NCBI GenBank assembly: GCA_030681195.1
Contig: JAUXXJ010000018.1
Span: 124,001 to 188,000, forward strand
Origin: Rhodocyclaceae bacterium
Lineage (GTDB): Bacteria; Pseudomonadota; Gammaproteobacteria; Burkholderiales; Rhodocyclaceae
Length of the DNA: 64,000 nucleotides
Reading direction: 5' to 3'
Below are positions 54,024 through 63,776 of the stretch, in pieces (position 1 is the first letter of the stretch; each line of letters starts with the position of its first letter). Below the pieces are notes generated by a model. It ran no database searches. It saw nothing but the letters and a program-made list of their open reading frames with translations, and was not told the origin of the DNA. Both the position numbers and the translations under genes were made by a program.

Positions 54024-55847
54024 ATGTGCGGAATAGTCGGCTACATCGGCGCGCGGGAGGCGACATCGCTCCTGCTGACCGGCCTCAAGGAACTCGAATA
54101 TCGCGGCTACGACTCGGCAGGCATCGCCCTGCTCGGCCGGGATGGCTTGCGCAGTTTCAGGGCCGTGGGCAAGCTCGTCAACCTGGTGACCAAGGTCGGT
54201 GACTACCGCTCACAAGGCGCCGTGGCGGCAATCGGCCACACGCGCTGGGCTACCCACGGCAAGCCGAGCGAGGAAAATGCCCATCCCCACGGCCTGCGTC
54301 ACAGCCGCGTGGTACACAACGGCATCATCGAGAACCACGCCGCCCTGCGCGCCATGTTGGCGAAGAAATTCGCCAGCCAGACCGACACGGAAGTGATCGT
54401 GCATCTGTTCGAGAAGCATCTGGAGAATATGCCCGATGCCAGCGACCCGGAACTGGCTGGGTTGGCGGCCCTGCGTGCCACCCTCGACGAACTGCACGGT
54501 GCCTATGCCATCCTGCTGATCACTGAATCCCTGCCGGGGAAAATTCTCTTCGCGCGCAAGGGTTCGCCGCTGCAGTTCGGCATCACCGCCGACGGTTGTC
54601 ACTTCGCCTCGTCGGATGCGCCACTGGTCGGCATCTGCCGCGAAACCGTTTATCTCGAGGACGGTCAATGGGGCATCGCGTCCGCCGACACGGTGCGACT
54701 CCTTGACGCCCAGGGCATCCGCGTCGAACCCAAGACCGCCGCGCTACCGGCAAGCAGTCTGGTCGCACAGAAAGAAGGCTTCCGCACCTTCATGGAGAAA
54801 GAGATCTACGAGCAGCCGCGCGTGCTGGCCGACATTCTGACCGGACGTCTGCGCGATGACGCAGTCACGCTGGAAGAACTGCCGACCGACTGGTTGCAGC
54901 GTTTCAGTGGCGTGACCCTGTGCGCCTGCGGCACCAGCTATCACGCCGCGCTGGCTGGCAGCTATCTTTTGGAGCGCCTCGCTCGACTGCCCGTCCGCGT
55001 CGAGATCGCCAGCGAGTTCCGCTATCGCGATCCTGTGCTCGACCCGGCCGGCCTGTTCATCGTGATTTCGCAATCGGGCGAAACAGCCGACACCCTCGAG
55101 GCGCTCAAGCTTGCCAAGGGGCAGGGTCTCGCCACGCTGGCGCTGTGCAACGTTGACAACAGTTCCATCGTGCGCACCGCCGACCGCAGTATCCTGCTAC
55201 GTGCCGGCATCGAAAAGGGAGTGGCCTCGACCAAGGCCTTTTCGGCACAGGTGATGACCCTCTGGTTGCTGGCCCTGTACTGGGGCACAGCCAAAGCCAC
55301 GCTTTGCCGCGACCGGTTGTCCCGCGAAGTCATCGCCGTGCGTGCCGCAGTCGGCGTCATGACGCCGCCGCAGGGCATACATGATCGCATCCACCGCCTC
55401 TCAAAGCGCTATCTGCACGGCCACGGCTTTTTCTTCATCGGTCGCGACCTGTTTTATCCGCTGGCACTGGAGGGCGCCCTGAAGCTGAAGGAGATCAGCT
55501 ACCTTCACGCCGAAGGCTATCCCGCCGGCGAGATGAAGCACGGCCCGATCGCACTGGCCGACGCCCGCCTGTTCACCATCGCCCTGATGGCCCGCAACTC
55601 GCTGTACGACAAGGTGAGAAGCAACGTCGAGGAACTGTCGGCGCGCGATTCGACCATCGTCGCCATCACCGCCGAGCCCTTCGACCTGGCCGACGACATC
55701 ATCCAGATCCGGCCTTACGATCACCCGATGCTGGAATTCTTCGAGATGCTGACCGTCGTGCAGTTGTTGGCGCTGGAAGTGGCCACCCGCCTCGGCAACG
55801 ACGTCGATATGCCAAGAAATCTGGCGAAGAGCGTCACTGTCGAGTAA
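54024..55847 (+). CDS. glmS: glutamine-fructose-6-phosphate aminotransferase
   Basis: Makes glucosamine 6-phosphate, the entry to amino-sugar precursors. The 607-residue protein starts MCGIVGYIGAREA with nucleophile Cys2 and continues TRWATHGKPSEENAHPH (glutaminase). SIS domains follow, with CGTSYHAALAGSYLLE, SQSGETADTLEAL, HAEGYPAGEMKHGPIAL and the C-terminal LAKSVTVE. This is probably a second, EPS-dedicated glmS. It lies 17 bp after the pyrophosphorylase and 24 bp before the Wzc-like gene. Confidence 0.95.
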   Translation: MCGIVGYIGAREATSLLLTGLKELEYRGYDSAGIALLGRDGLRSFRAVGKLVNLVTKVGDYRSQGAVAAIGHTRWATHGKPSEENAHPHGLRHSRVVHNGIIENHAALRAMLAKKFASQTDTEVIVHLFEKHLENMPDASDPELAGLAALRATLDELHGAYAILLITESLPGKILFARKGSPLQFGITADGCHFASSDAPLVGICRETVYLEDGQWGIASADTVRLLDAQGIRVEPKTAALPASSLVAQKEGFRTFMEKEIYEQPRVLADILTGRLRDDAVTLEELPTDWLQRFSGVTLCACGTSYHAALAGSYLLERLARLPVRVEIASEFRYRDPVLDPAGLFIVISQSGETADTLEALKLAKGQGLATLALCNVDNSSIVRTADRSILLRAGIEKGVASTKAFSAQVMTLWLLALYWGTAKATLCRDRLSREVIAVRAAVGVMTPPQGIHDRIHRLSKRYLHGHGFFFIGRDLFYPLALEGALKLKEISYLHAEGYPAGEMKHGPIALADARLFTIALMARNSLYDKVRSNVEELSARDSTIVAITAEPFDLADDIIQIRPYDHPMLEFFEMLTVVQLLALEVATRLGNDVDMPRNLAKSVTVE

Positions 55848-55871
55848 CCCCCTGCCACAGCGAGAGCCCCC

Positions 55872-58094
55872 ATGGAAACCCCTACCCCGGCACCCAGTCT
55901 CGGCATCAAGCCAATCCTGAGCCTGAAACGTCACTATCGCGTCAGCATCATCCTGTTCTTCCTGGTGCTGGTTGTCGGCCTTCCCGCCGTGTGGATCAAG
56001 GGCCAGAGTTTCTACTCAGCGGAAGCCATATTCCACGTTTCCCCGCGCTACATGAAGAATCTCGAATCCGATTCCGAGGTCGAACTTCAATCGAACTCGC
56101 AGTATCGGGAATTCGTCAACCAGCTTCAAAACACGGTGACCCGTTACGATGTGCTTGAGCAAGCGGTGGGCATTCTCGAGGCGAAAGGCATCCAGACCCG
56201 CCCTCCGGCCCTCTCCAAGCGCGAATACATCGAACGCTTGCAAAAGACCATCGTCACGCGGGCAATTCCAGACACCTACATGGTGCGCGTCCAGCTCATC
56301 GGCGGCGCGGGCGAGAAAGCTCATCTGCATTCGATTATCAACACCGTGATGGAAACGTTTCTGGAAACCGCCAAGGCCGAACAGATCTACGGCTCCCCCG
56401 AGCGCCTCAATGTGCTGAAGGACAATGAGCGAAAGCTGCGCGAAGAGATCGCCGAGATGGATGCCAAGCGTGCGAAGCTCGGCGAACGCCTTGGCCTGAC
56501 GACCTTCAACGACGGGGTGCAGAACCCCTATGACATCCAGCTGGCGAAGTTGCGCGAGGGGCTTGCGAATGCGGAAATGGAGCGCAAGCGCGCCGAGGCG
56601 AGCTACACGGCCTTCAAGGATAAAGGCGAAGTTCCGGGCGATATTGGCCGCTCGCTGATGGAAATGCGGCTCGGCGATCTCAGTCTGGTTGCACAGCGCG
56701 CCGAAACCGCAAAGCGCATCGCCGAAGTTAACCAGAAGATCGCCGGGCTCGCCGCCAAGCATCCGGCACGCACACCGGGCGAGGCAGAAATCAATGAACT
56801 TCAGGACAAGCTGAACCAGGACGAGCAAGAGTTCCTCCGCAGCAACAAGGCAAACATCGAGATCCGGCTCGCCGGCAGTCTGCAGCAGAAACGACTGATC
56901 GAGGAAGGGATCCGCCAGAGCGTCGCCAACCTGGAAAGTCAGGCTGGCGAGTTCGCCCAGATCTTTCATAGCGCCATGCAACTCACCGGCGCGGTGCAGG
57001 AGCGCACCGAACGCATCCAGCGCATCCAGAAGCGGCTGAATTATCTGGAAACGGAAAGTAGCGCGCTCGGTTTCGTCCGCCTCGTCAATCCGGCCCTGCC
57101 GGCCGAGATGCCGCAAGGCACTGGAAAGACCAAGCTCCTCCTTGTTCTGCTGGTGCTGGCCACCGGGGTCGCCTTGGTTGCGCCCGTCGGCATCGACATG
57201 TTCTACAGCCGCATCCGCAGTGTGACCGAGGCTGAAAAATTGCTCGGGATACCCGCCGCCGGATGGCAGATCCGGCGCGAGGACCTGCCGACCCGCTTGT
57301 ACGCCGAAGAACAATCGAGACGCTTTGCCGCGACCATGATGCGCATCAAATCACGCGACCGCCGCAGTGTTTTTGCCTTCAGTTCGGTAAAGTCAGGCGG
57401 TGGCACAACCGATACGGTACTCGACACGGCAGCGACACTGACCGGGCTGGGTGCTCGCGTCCTGGTCGTCGAGGCCAATTCATTTACACCGTTCTCCGGC
57501 TTCGAGGATGGCCGCCCCGGACTCAGGCAGTTGCTACTCGACGATTTGGCACCGCAGGACATTCCTCACCACCATGACCACAAGGGCGTATCGGTTGATG
57601 TGATCGGCGTGGGCACACCCGGTGGCCTGGGTCTGCAGCGTCTGGATCGCCTGCGCGGCGCCCTTGAATGCTGGTCGCAGAACTACGAATACGTGCTCTT
57701 CGACTTGGCGCCCATCCTGCTCAGCGCCGATGCCGAGATGTTCATTGAAATTCTCGGGCAGGTCTTCCTGATTGTCTCGGCGGAATCGGACACCAAGGGG
57801 GAGATCGGCCGTGCCAAACGTCTGCTGCAGAAGATCGATCCCGAAGCGGTCGGCCTCTTTGTCAATGGCGTCCCGCTTTTCCGTGGCAGCGGCTATATGG
57901 AGGAGAGTATCGTAGAGACGGTGACGCGCGGCCGTTTCAGCGATTTCATGACCGTGTCCGACCTGCAACTGAAGTGGGAATTACTGCGTACCCACTGGGC
58001 ACTCAATCGACGCGATATTCTGCGCAATCCGCTTTCCTGGTGGCGTCGCCAGGACACCCTTGTCCAAGGGGGGATGGGGGATCATGCAAAGTGA
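55872..58094 (+). CDS. Wzc-like polysaccharide co-polymerase with degenerate kinase domain
   Basis: A 740-residue chain-length regulator. There are two helices (about 24-44 and 420-440) flanking a long coiled-coil periplasmic domain. The C-terminal MinD-like domain (about 480-700) has SSVKSGGGTTDTV at 504-516 where an active tyrosine kinase has a GKS/T P-loop: the P-loop lysine is replaced by glycine. It also has YVLFDLAPIL in the Walker B position, and no tyrosine cluster at the C-terminus. It therefore probably acts structurally. It is last gene of the EPS arm. Confidence 0.8.
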   Translation: METPTPAPSLGIKPILSLKRHYRVSIILFFLVLVVGLPAVWIKGQSFYSAEAIFHVSPRYMKNLESDSEVELQSNSQYREFVNQLQNTVTRYDVLEQAVGILEAKGIQTRPPALSKREYIERLQKTIVTRAIPDTYMVRVQLIGGAGEKAHLHSIINTVMETFLETAKAEQIYGSPERLNVLKDNERKLREEIAEMDAKRAKLGERLGLTTFNDGVQNPYDIQLAKLREGLANAEMERKRAEASYTAFKDKGEVPGDIGRSLMEMRLGDLSLVAQRAETAKRIAEVNQKIAGLAAKHPARTPGEAEINELQDKLNQDEQEFLRSNKANIEIRLAGSLQQKRLIEEGIRQSVANLESQAGEFAQIFHSAMQLTGAVQERTERIQRIQKRLNYLETESSALGFVRLVNPALPAEMPQGTGKTKLLLVLLVLATGVALVAPVGIDMFYSRIRSVTEAEKLLGIPAAGWQIRREDLPTRLYAEEQSRRFAATMMRIKSRDRRSVFAFSSVKSGGGTTDTVLDTAATLTGLGARVLVVEANSFTPFSGFEDGRPGLRQLLLDDLAPQDIPHHHDHKGVSVDVIGVGTPGGLGLQRLDRLRGALECWSQNYEYVLFDLAPILLSADAEMFIEILGQVFLIVSAESDTKGEIGRAKRLLQKIDPEAVGLFVNGVPLFRGSGYMEESIVETVTRGRFSDFMTVSDLQLKWELLRTHWALNRRDILRNPLSWWRRQDTLVQGGMGDHAK

Positions 58095-58419
58095 AAGGCC
58101 GCATCCTGCTCGCTGGATATCTATTCTTTTTGCATCTATTTATCGGCGTACTGATCGTCAATTGCTACAGCAATTGAATACACATTGCAGCCATTGGTGG
58201 CAACACGCCCCAATGGCTGTTGTGGCCAAGCACTTGTCCGTGAGCAAGCATAGAGAGGGTCTGTTGTACTCAGTTACCTGCCGTTAAACCCCAAAAGGGA
58301 CGACCGTCAGTTCAGGGTACTACTGAGACGCTCATCCGAAAAAGTCAGCGCTGGCAAGACGGCGTTCCTACTGCTGATCCAGCATCACACTGCTAGCAGT
58401 TCAGGTTTTCGTGCGGCCT
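58095..58419. other. 325-bp convergent intergenic region without a supported gene
   Basis: It lies between the Wzc-like gene and rnfH, which converge. No gene or clear hairpin with a T-tract is seen. It contains repeat copy 12 at 58340-58363. Confidence 0.5.
58340..58363 (-). repeat. 24-bp dispersed repeat, intergenic, copy 12
   Basis: 23 of 24 positions match (TT variant at the two Y positions). Confidence 0.88.
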
Positions 58420-58701
58420 CTACTCGTCGTCGCTACCACCCATGCCGTCACGACGCGGTACGGTTTGCGGATCGCAGATGATTGGGCGGTAGATCTCGAT
58501 GCGGTCGCCGGCGCGCAGGGCTGCATCGAGCTTGACGAGTTTGCCGAAGATGCCGACTTTCTGCGTGTCGAGGTCGATATGCGGAAATTGTTTGAGAATG
58601 CCAGAGCGCTCGATGCCCTCGCGCACCGTGGCTTCATCCGGCACTTCGATGGTCATCCAGATTTGCTGGCTGGGTTCGGAGTAGGCGACACCGATCTGCA
58701 T
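58420..58701 (-). CDS. rnfH: RnfH family protein
   Basis: A 93-residue ubiquitin-like-fold protein often ending rnf operons. MQIGVAYSEPSQQIWMTIEV, GILKQFPHIDLDTQKVGIFGK and AGDRIEIYRPI are family hallmarks, and the C-terminus is acidic. Its start is directly after the rnfE stop. Its exact role in the complex is unknown. Confidence 0.92.
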   Translation of the reverse strand: MQIGVAYSEPSQQIWMTIEVPDEATVREGIERSGILKQFPHIDLDTQKVGIFGKLVKLDAALRAGDRIEIYRPIICDPQTVPRRDGMGGSDDE

Positions 58702-59379
58702 TTATGCGGCCTCCGCATTCGAAAAGTCGGCGCTGGCGGGACGGCGGCGCTCCAGCTTTGCATCGAGGACACGCTTGCCGGCCAGCAGCAGGCCCAGCAC
58801 CAGGAAGCCGCCGGGCGGCAGCACCATCAGCAAGGCGCCATTGAAGTTGGCGATGACGGTGGTTTCGAGGAAGGCAAAGCTCGGGCCGAGCAGCAGGCTG
58901 GCTTGCGCGAACAGCGTGCCGCTGCCGAACAGCTCGCGCACCAGGCCGATGACGGTGAGCGCGAGCGTCAGGCCCATGCCCATGGCGATGCCGTCGAGTG
59001 CGGCGTAGAAAACCGGTGACTTCGAGGCGAAGGATTCGGCGCGGCCGAGGATGGCGCAGTTCACCACAATCAGCGCGATGAACAGGCCGAGCACCTTGTA
59101 AAGATCGTGCAGCCAGGCGTTGAGGGCAAGGTCGACGAGGGTCACCAGCGTGGCGATCAATACGATAAAGATGGGGATGCGTACTTGCGGGCTGACGAAG
59201 TTGCGGATCATCGCAACGAGGACATTGGCGCAGACCAGTACGGCCATCGAGGCCAGCCCCATGCCGAGGCCGTTGGTGCCGGTGGTGGTGACCGCCATCG
59301 CCGGGCACAGCGCCAGCATCTGCGAGAAAACGCTGTTGTTGGTCCAGATGCCTTCCTTGAAGATGTCGCGTGCGTTCAT
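58702..59379 (-). CDS. rnfE: Rnf complex membrane subunit RnfE
   Basis: A 225-residue integral-membrane subunit related to NqrD, with six helices and the conserved GIWTNNSVFSQMLALCPAMA at the N-terminus, plus VVNCAILGRAESFASK containing a core cysteine. The last about 16 residues ([16 protein letters not shown]) come from a 24-bp repeat copy, an unusual tail for the family. It overlaps rnfG by 4 bp. Confidence 0.95.
   Translation of the reverse strand: MNARDIFKEGIWTNNSVFSQMLALCPAMAVTTTGTNGLGMGLASMAVLVCANVLVAMIRNFVSPQVRIPIFIVLIATLVTLVDLALNAWLHDLYKVLGLFIALIVVNCAILGRAESFASKSPVFYAALDGIAMGMGLTLALTVIGLVRELFGSGTLFAQASLLLGPSFAFLETTVIANFNGALLMVLPPGGFLVLGLLLAGKRVLDAKLERRRPASADFSNAEAA
58722..58745 (-). 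repeat. 24-bp dispersed repeat at 3' end of rnfE, copy 13
   Basis: Perfect match (CC variant), read as RRPASADF in the RnfE tail. Confidence 0.92.
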
Positions 59380-59999
59380 TGCAGAATCTCCTCCCGATGG
59401 GCAGCAAAGAATTCCAGACCGCCCTTGACAGCTTTAACGACGGCGCGTGGGGTGATAGTGGCGCCGGCGAACTGGTCGAAGACGCCGCCGTCCTTCTTCA
59501 CCGCCCATTTGGCGGCGGCCGGTTCGGCGAGGGACTTGCCATTGAAATCGAGAATCCATTTCGCCTTGGCGATTTCGATCTTGTCGCCGAGTCCGGGGGT
59601 TTCGGCGTGCTTAATAACGCGTACGCCGAGCAGGCGACCTTCCGTATCGACGCCCATCAATACGACGATGTCGGTCGTATAGCCGCGTTCGGCCCTCTGG
59701 AACACCACACCGGTGACAGCGCCGGCCTTGCGGGCGCGATAGACGGTGACGGGGGGGGCGACTGCCGTCCCGCCAGCGCCGACTTTTACCGTGTCAGCCA
59801 GCATGTCATTGTCGTTGCCGCCGGCCGGCAGCACCTGAGCCAGCGAGGAGGCGAGGTCGTCGGCCTCGGCCTTTAGGATGGCGTCGTGGGTGAGCTGGTT
59901 GCCGACCACCAGCGCAGCGCTGGCGAACATCGCGACGATGCCGAGCGAGATGCCCTGATAGGCCAACTTGGCGCGCCAGGTGTCGATCAGCGTGCTCAT
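59376..59999 (-). CDS. rnfG: Rnf complex flavoprotein subunit RnfG
   Basis: A 207-residue subunit with one N-terminal helix (about 15-34) and a periplasmic FMN-binding domain. The flavinylation motif AGATITPRAV is present, with Thr181 as the expected FMN attachment site. A 24-bp repeat copy encodes KVGAGGTA between LADTV and PVTVYRAR (about residues 72-79), in a loop that varies in the family. It overlaps rnfD and rnfE by 4 bp. Confidence 0.94.
   Translation of the reverse strand: MSTLIDTWRAKLAYQGISLGIVAMFASAALVVGNQLTHDAILKAEADDLASSLAQVLPAGGNDNDMLADTVKVGAGGTAVAPPVTVYRARKAGAVTGVVFQRAERGYTTDIVVLMGVDTEGRLLGVRVIKHAETPGLGDKIEIAKAKWILDFNGKSLAEPAAAKWAVKKDGGVFDQFAGATITPRAVVKAVKGGLEFFAAHREEILQ
59764..59787 (+). 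repeat. 24-bp dispersed repeat in rnfG, copy 14
   Basis: Perfect match (CC variant). It is read as KVGAGGTA. Confidence 0.92.
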
Positions 60000-61084
60000 G
60001 CTTTTTCCTCCGGCAGTTCCATCGGCTTGCCTTTGCGGTCGCGGCCGTAGATGCGCGGCTTGATCAGACGGTCGATGGCGGGCGTCAGGGCGTTCATCAG
60101 CAGCACCGCGAAGGCGACGCCTTCGGGATAGCCCCCATAGGTGCGGATCACCCAGGTGAGGAAGCCGCAGCCAAAGGCGAAGACGAGTTGGCCGAGACGC
60201 GTGTTGGGCGAGGTGACGTAATCGGTGGCGATGAAGAAGGCGCCGAGCATGGCCGCGCCCGATAGCAGGTGGGTGCCGGCACCGAGATAGCGGGCCGGGT
60301 CGATGGCGTGGCCGATCAGGGCGGGCAGGGCGATGCCGAGCAGCATCGCGACGGGGATGTGCCAGGTGATGATGCGCAGGAAGATCAGGGCAATGCCGCC
60401 GGCGGCGATCAAGAGTGCCGAGGTCTCGCCGAGGCTGCCGGTGCGCGCGCCGATGAAGGAAAGGGCGGGCGCATTTGCGCTGGCGAAAGTTTGCACCAGA
60501 TCAATGCCGCGCGATAGTTCGGTCTTGGCATGGCCGAGCAGCGAGGCGCTGGCGACGGCGTCGTAGTTGGGCATGCCGGCCAGGGTGATCCGCAGGCCCT
60601 GCACGAAATCGGGGGCGCCGACCGAACCGAGGGGCAGGGCGGCGACCATCTGCGTCATCGGCACCGGGAAGGAAATCAGCAGCGCCACGCGCGCCACCAT
60701 CGCCGGGTTGAACAGGTTCTGGCCGAGACCGCCGAATACCTGCTTGGCGATCACCGTGGCGAACAGGCCGCCGACGGCACCCAGCCACCAGGGTGCCCAG
60801 GGCGGCAAGGACAGGGCCAGCAGCCAGCCGGTCAGCGCGGCGGAGCCATCCATGAGTACGGGAATGGCGCGCCGCCCCATCAGGCGCACGCAGAAGGCTT
60901 CGCCGAGCAGCGAGAAGAGAATGGTGATGACCCACAAATGAATGGCCGGCCAACCGTAGAGCCAGAAGCCGTAGAGCGTGGCCGGCGCAAGCGCCAACAT
61001 GACCTTGCCCATCACCCAGGTGACGCGGCCGCCGCTGTGGGCATGCGGGGAGGCAAGGGGGGCGGTGGCCACAAAACCGGTCAT
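59996..61084 (-). CDS. rnfD: Rnf complex membrane subunit RnfD
   Basis: A 362-residue membrane subunit related to NqrB, with about nine helices. Family segments are FGGLGQNLFNPAMVARVALL, DYVTSPNT and TYGGYPEGVAFAVLLMNALTP. The segment where the FMN-linked SGAT motif usually sits reads VASASLLGHAKTEL, so Ser181 replaces the usual threonine. ATG 61084 overlaps rnfC; the longer open frame upstream is rnfC in another frame. Confidence 0.93.
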   Translation of the reverse strand: MTGFVATAPLASPHAHSGGRVTWVMGKVMLALAPATLYGFWLYGWPAIHLWVITILFSLLGEAFCVRLMGRRAIPVLMDGSAALTGWLLALSLPPWAPWWLGAVGGLFATVIAKQVFGGLGQNLFNPAMVARVALLISFPVPMTQMVAALPLGSVGAPDFVQGLRITLAGMPNYDAVASASLLGHAKTELSRGIDLVQTFASANAPALSFIGARTGSLGETSALLIAAGGIALIFLRIITWHIPVAMLLGIALPALIGHAIDPARYLGAGTHLLSGAAMLGAFFIATDYVTSPNTRLGQLVFAFGCGFLTWVIRTYGGYPEGVAFAVLLMNALTPAIDRLIKPRIYGRDRKGKPMELPEEKA

Positions 61085-62634
61085 GTCGTCACCTCGCTGG
61101 ATTCTGCCGCTGTTCCGGCGGCCTCTTGTGCGGCCGCTGCTTCGGCCGCAGCTTTCTCGGCTGCCTTCTGGGCCATGCGCTCGGCCTTGCGGCGGGCGGC
61201 GGCTTCGGCCTTCTCGCGTGTGTCGCGTTCGATGCGTTCGGCGCGGGCGGCGGCGAGGCGTTTGGCGGCATCGTTGCGCAACTGCGTGCGGCCCTGCGCG
61301 GCCAGTTCGCCCTTGGCGTGGTTGAAGTAATGCACCAGCGGAATGTGCGAGGGGCAGACGAAGCTGCAGCAGCCGCAGGCGATGCAATCCTTGAGGCCGA
61401 GATCAACGGCGCCGTTGAGGTCGCTCGCCGCGATGTGTGCCGACATTTCGAGCGGCAGCAGGCCGACCGGACAGGCGCGCACGCAACTGGAACAACGGAT
61501 GCACGGGCCGGGGTCATAGGCGGCGGCTTCAGCAGCCGTCAAGGCGAGGATGCCGCTTGATCCCTTGACTACCGGCACGCGCGTGTGCGGCAGCAGGCTA
61601 CCCATCATCGGGCCGCCCATCACCAGTCGGGCGGGGACTTCTTTGAGGCTGGCGTAGGCCAGCACGTCTTCGACCAGTGCACCGACCGGCACGCGGATGT
61701 TGCCGGGAAAAGCGATGGCGCCGCCGTTGAGCGTGACGATGCGCTCGACCAGCGGACGATTGTGGCGCAGGGCTTCATGCACGGCCCACGCGGTGCCAAC
61801 GTTATGCACCAGGACGCCGAGATCGGTGGTGCGGCCGTCGGCCGGCACTTCCTGGCCGGTGAGGGCGGAGAACAGGTGTTTCTCCGAACCCATCGGGTAG
61901 CGGGCGGCTACCGGGCAAACGCTGATCTCGGCAAACTTGCGCGCGGCGGCGGTCATTGCCGCAATCGCTTCGGGCTTGTTGTCCTCGATGCCGATCTGAG
62001 CCTTTTGCGCGCCGGTGGCATGCAGCATGATGCGGATGCCGTCGATGATTTCGGCGGCAAAGTCGCGCATCAGGCGGTCGTCGCAGGAGAGGTAGGGTTC
62101 GCACTCGCCGCCGTTGAGGATCAGCGTGTGAATCTTGGCGCGCAAGCCAAGGCCGAGCTTGAGGGCCGAGGGGAAGGTGGCGCCACCGAGGCCGACCACG
62201 CCGGCCGCCGCGATGCGGGCGGCGGTGTCCTTGGGCGCGAGGCTGAAGGGATCGACGGCCGGTTCCGAGTCGATCCAGCGATCCTCGCCATCCGCCGTGA
62301 TGGTGATGGCGGCACAGGGCAGGCCGGACGGATGCGGGGCGGTGATTTCGCCAATCGCCGTGATCGTGCCCGAGGTGGAGGCGTGAATGTTGGCCGAGGT
62401 GGCGCCCTGCGCTTCGGCCAGTAGCTGCCCCTTCAATACCTTTTGCCCGACCAGCACGATGGGCCGTGCGGCGGCACCGATATGCTGCTGCAGGGGCACA
62501 TGCAGACGCTCGGGCAGGGGCAGCACGCGCAGGGGCGCATCGGCGGCGGGGCGCTTGCGATCATCAGGATGGACGCCCCAGTGTTCGCCGGGACCGTGCT
62601 CCAGCAGCGCGAAGATTTTTTCCATCAGGCCCAT
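61081..62634 (-). CDS. rnfC: Rnf complex NADH/ferredoxin-side subunit RnfC
   Basis: A 517-residue peripheral subunit with NqrF/Nuo51-like flavin and NADH binding (GVVGLGGATFPSALKL, LNGGECEPYLSCDDRLM) and two [4Fe-4S] motifs (CIRCSSCVRACP, CIACGCCSFVCP) near residues 380-430. The C-terminal about 80 residues are an Ala/Glu/Lys-rich coiled-coil tail, as in other RnfC. It overlaps rnfB by 10 bp. Confidence 0.95.
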   Translation of the reverse strand: MGLMEKIFALLEHGPGEHWGVHPDDRKRPAADAPLRVLPLPERLHVPLQQHIGAAARPIVLVGQKVLKGQLLAEAQGATSANIHASTSGTITAIGEITAPHPSGLPCAAITITADGEDRWIDSEPAVDPFSLAPKDTAARIAAAGVVGLGGATFPSALKLGLGLRAKIHTLILNGGECEPYLSCDDRLMRDFAAEIIDGIRIMLHATGAQKAQIGIEDNKPEAIAAMTAAARKFAEISVCPVAARYPMGSEKHLFSALTGQEVPADGRTTDLGVLVHNVGTAWAVHEALRHNRPLVERIVTLNGGAIAFPGNIRVPVGALVEDVLAYASLKEVPARLVMGGPMMGSLLPHTRVPVVKGSSGILALTAAEAAAYDPGPCIRCSSCVRACPVGLLPLEMSAHIAASDLNGAVDLGLKDCIACGCCSFVCPSHIPLVHYFNHAKGELAAQGRTQLRNDAAKRLAAARAERIERDTREKAEAAARRKAERMAQKAAEKAAAEAAAAQEAAGTAAESSEVTT

Positions 62635-63170
62635 GCCTTGGCTCCTTCACTTAAAGGCTTGGGCCAGACCCAGTGCTGCAGGGTGATCGGCACCGGGTCC
62701 ATGGTGATTGCACCGGTCGGGCAGCGGTCGACGCAGGCTTCGCAGCCGGTGCAGGCTTCACGCATCACAGCATGAATCTGCTTGGCGGCGCCGACGATGG
62801 CGTCGGTGGGGCAGTCTTTCAGGCAGCGGCAGCAGCCGATGCAGATTTCTTCCTCAATTGCGGCGATCTTCGGGCCTTCATCGGCGACACCGGAAAGATC
62901 GACGCTGACGCCCAGCTTGGCGGCGAGTGCCTGGATCAGCGCCTTGCCGCCCGGCGGACAGACAGTCGGGCTGGCCTTGCCATCGGCGAGCGCGGCGGCG
63001 GCGCCGCTGCAACCCGGAAAGCCGCACTGGCCGCAGTTGGTGCCGGGCATCAGGGCTTCGAGTTCGGCAACGCGGGCATCGGTTTCCACCGCGAACTTCT
63101 TCGCGGCAAAGCCAAGCCCGAAACCAAGGATCAGACCGAGCAGGGAGAGGGAGAGGATGGCGGCGATCAT
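62625..63170 (-). CDS. rnfB: Rnf complex iron-sulfur subunit RnfB
   Basis: A 181-residue protein with an N-terminal helix (about 3-22), the Fe-S cluster motif Cys46-x2-Cys49-x4-Cys54...Cys71 ([10 protein letters not shown]), and two ferredoxin-type clusters ([24 protein letters not shown]). It is the expected entry or exit point for ferredoxin electrons. It overlaps rnfA and rnfC. Confidence 0.96.
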   Translation of the reverse strand: MIAAILSLSLLGLILGFGLGFAAKKFAVETDARVAELEALMPGTNCGQCGFPGCSGAAAALADGKASPTVCPPGGKALIQALAAKLGVSVDLSGVADEGPKIAAIEEEICIGCCRCLKDCPTDAIVGAAKQIHAVMREACTGCEACVDRCPTGAITMDPVPITLQHWVWPKPLSEGAKAWA

Positions 63171-63748
63171 TTGAGTTGCAGACCGGAAAAGCCCATGAAG
63201 GCGAGGGCGAGCAAACTGGCGAGGACGAAACCGATCGGGGCGCCGGCGAAGGCGGCGGGGACGCGCGCCAAGGCGAGGCGTTCGCGCAGGCCGGCGAAGA
63301 TCAGCAGAACCAAGGTGAAGCCGAGTGCCGAGCCGAAGCCGGCCACCATGCTATGGACGAAGCTGCTTTTCTCCATCACGTTGAGCAGGGCGATGCCGAG
63401 CACGGCGCAGTTGGTGGTGATCAGCGGCAGGTAGATGCCGAGGGCCTGATACAGCTCGGGGCTGGATTTTTTCACCACCATTTCGACGAACTGTACGGTG
63501 GCGGCGATGACGAGGATGAAGGTGAGGATGCGCAGATAGCCGAGGCCGAAGGGTTGCAGCAGCCAGGTTTCGAGTATCCAGGTCGCGGCCGTGGCCAGGG
63601 TGATGACGAAGGTCGTCGCCAGGCCCATGCCCAAGGCACTCTCCGTGTTCTTCGACACGCCCATGAACGGGCACAGGCCGAGGAACTTGATCAGCACCAC
63701 GTTGTTCACCAGCGCGGTGCTTACCAGCAGTATGAGGAATTCACCCAT
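63167..63748 (-). CDS. rnfA: Rnf complex membrane subunit RnfA
   Basis: A 193-residue six-helix subunit related to Nqr[28 protein letters not shown] at the N-terminus contains a conserved cysteine, and [13 protein letters not shown] the second one. ATG 63748 was chosen by homology; a GGAGG lies about 12 nt upstream. It is first gene of rnfABCDGEH, behind a sigma-54 promoter. Confidence 0.95.
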   Translation of the reverse strand: MGEFLILLVSTALVNNVVLIKFLGLCPFMGVSKNTESALGMGLATTFVITLATAATWILETWLLQPFGLGYLRILTFILVIAATVQFVEMVVKKSSPELYQALGIYLPLITTNCAVLGIALLNVMEKSSFVHSMVAGFGSALGFTLVLLIFAGLRERLALARVPAAFAGAPIGFVLASLLALAFMGFSGLQLK

Positions 63749-63776
63749 CGATTTGCATAGCCTCCAAACCCCACTA

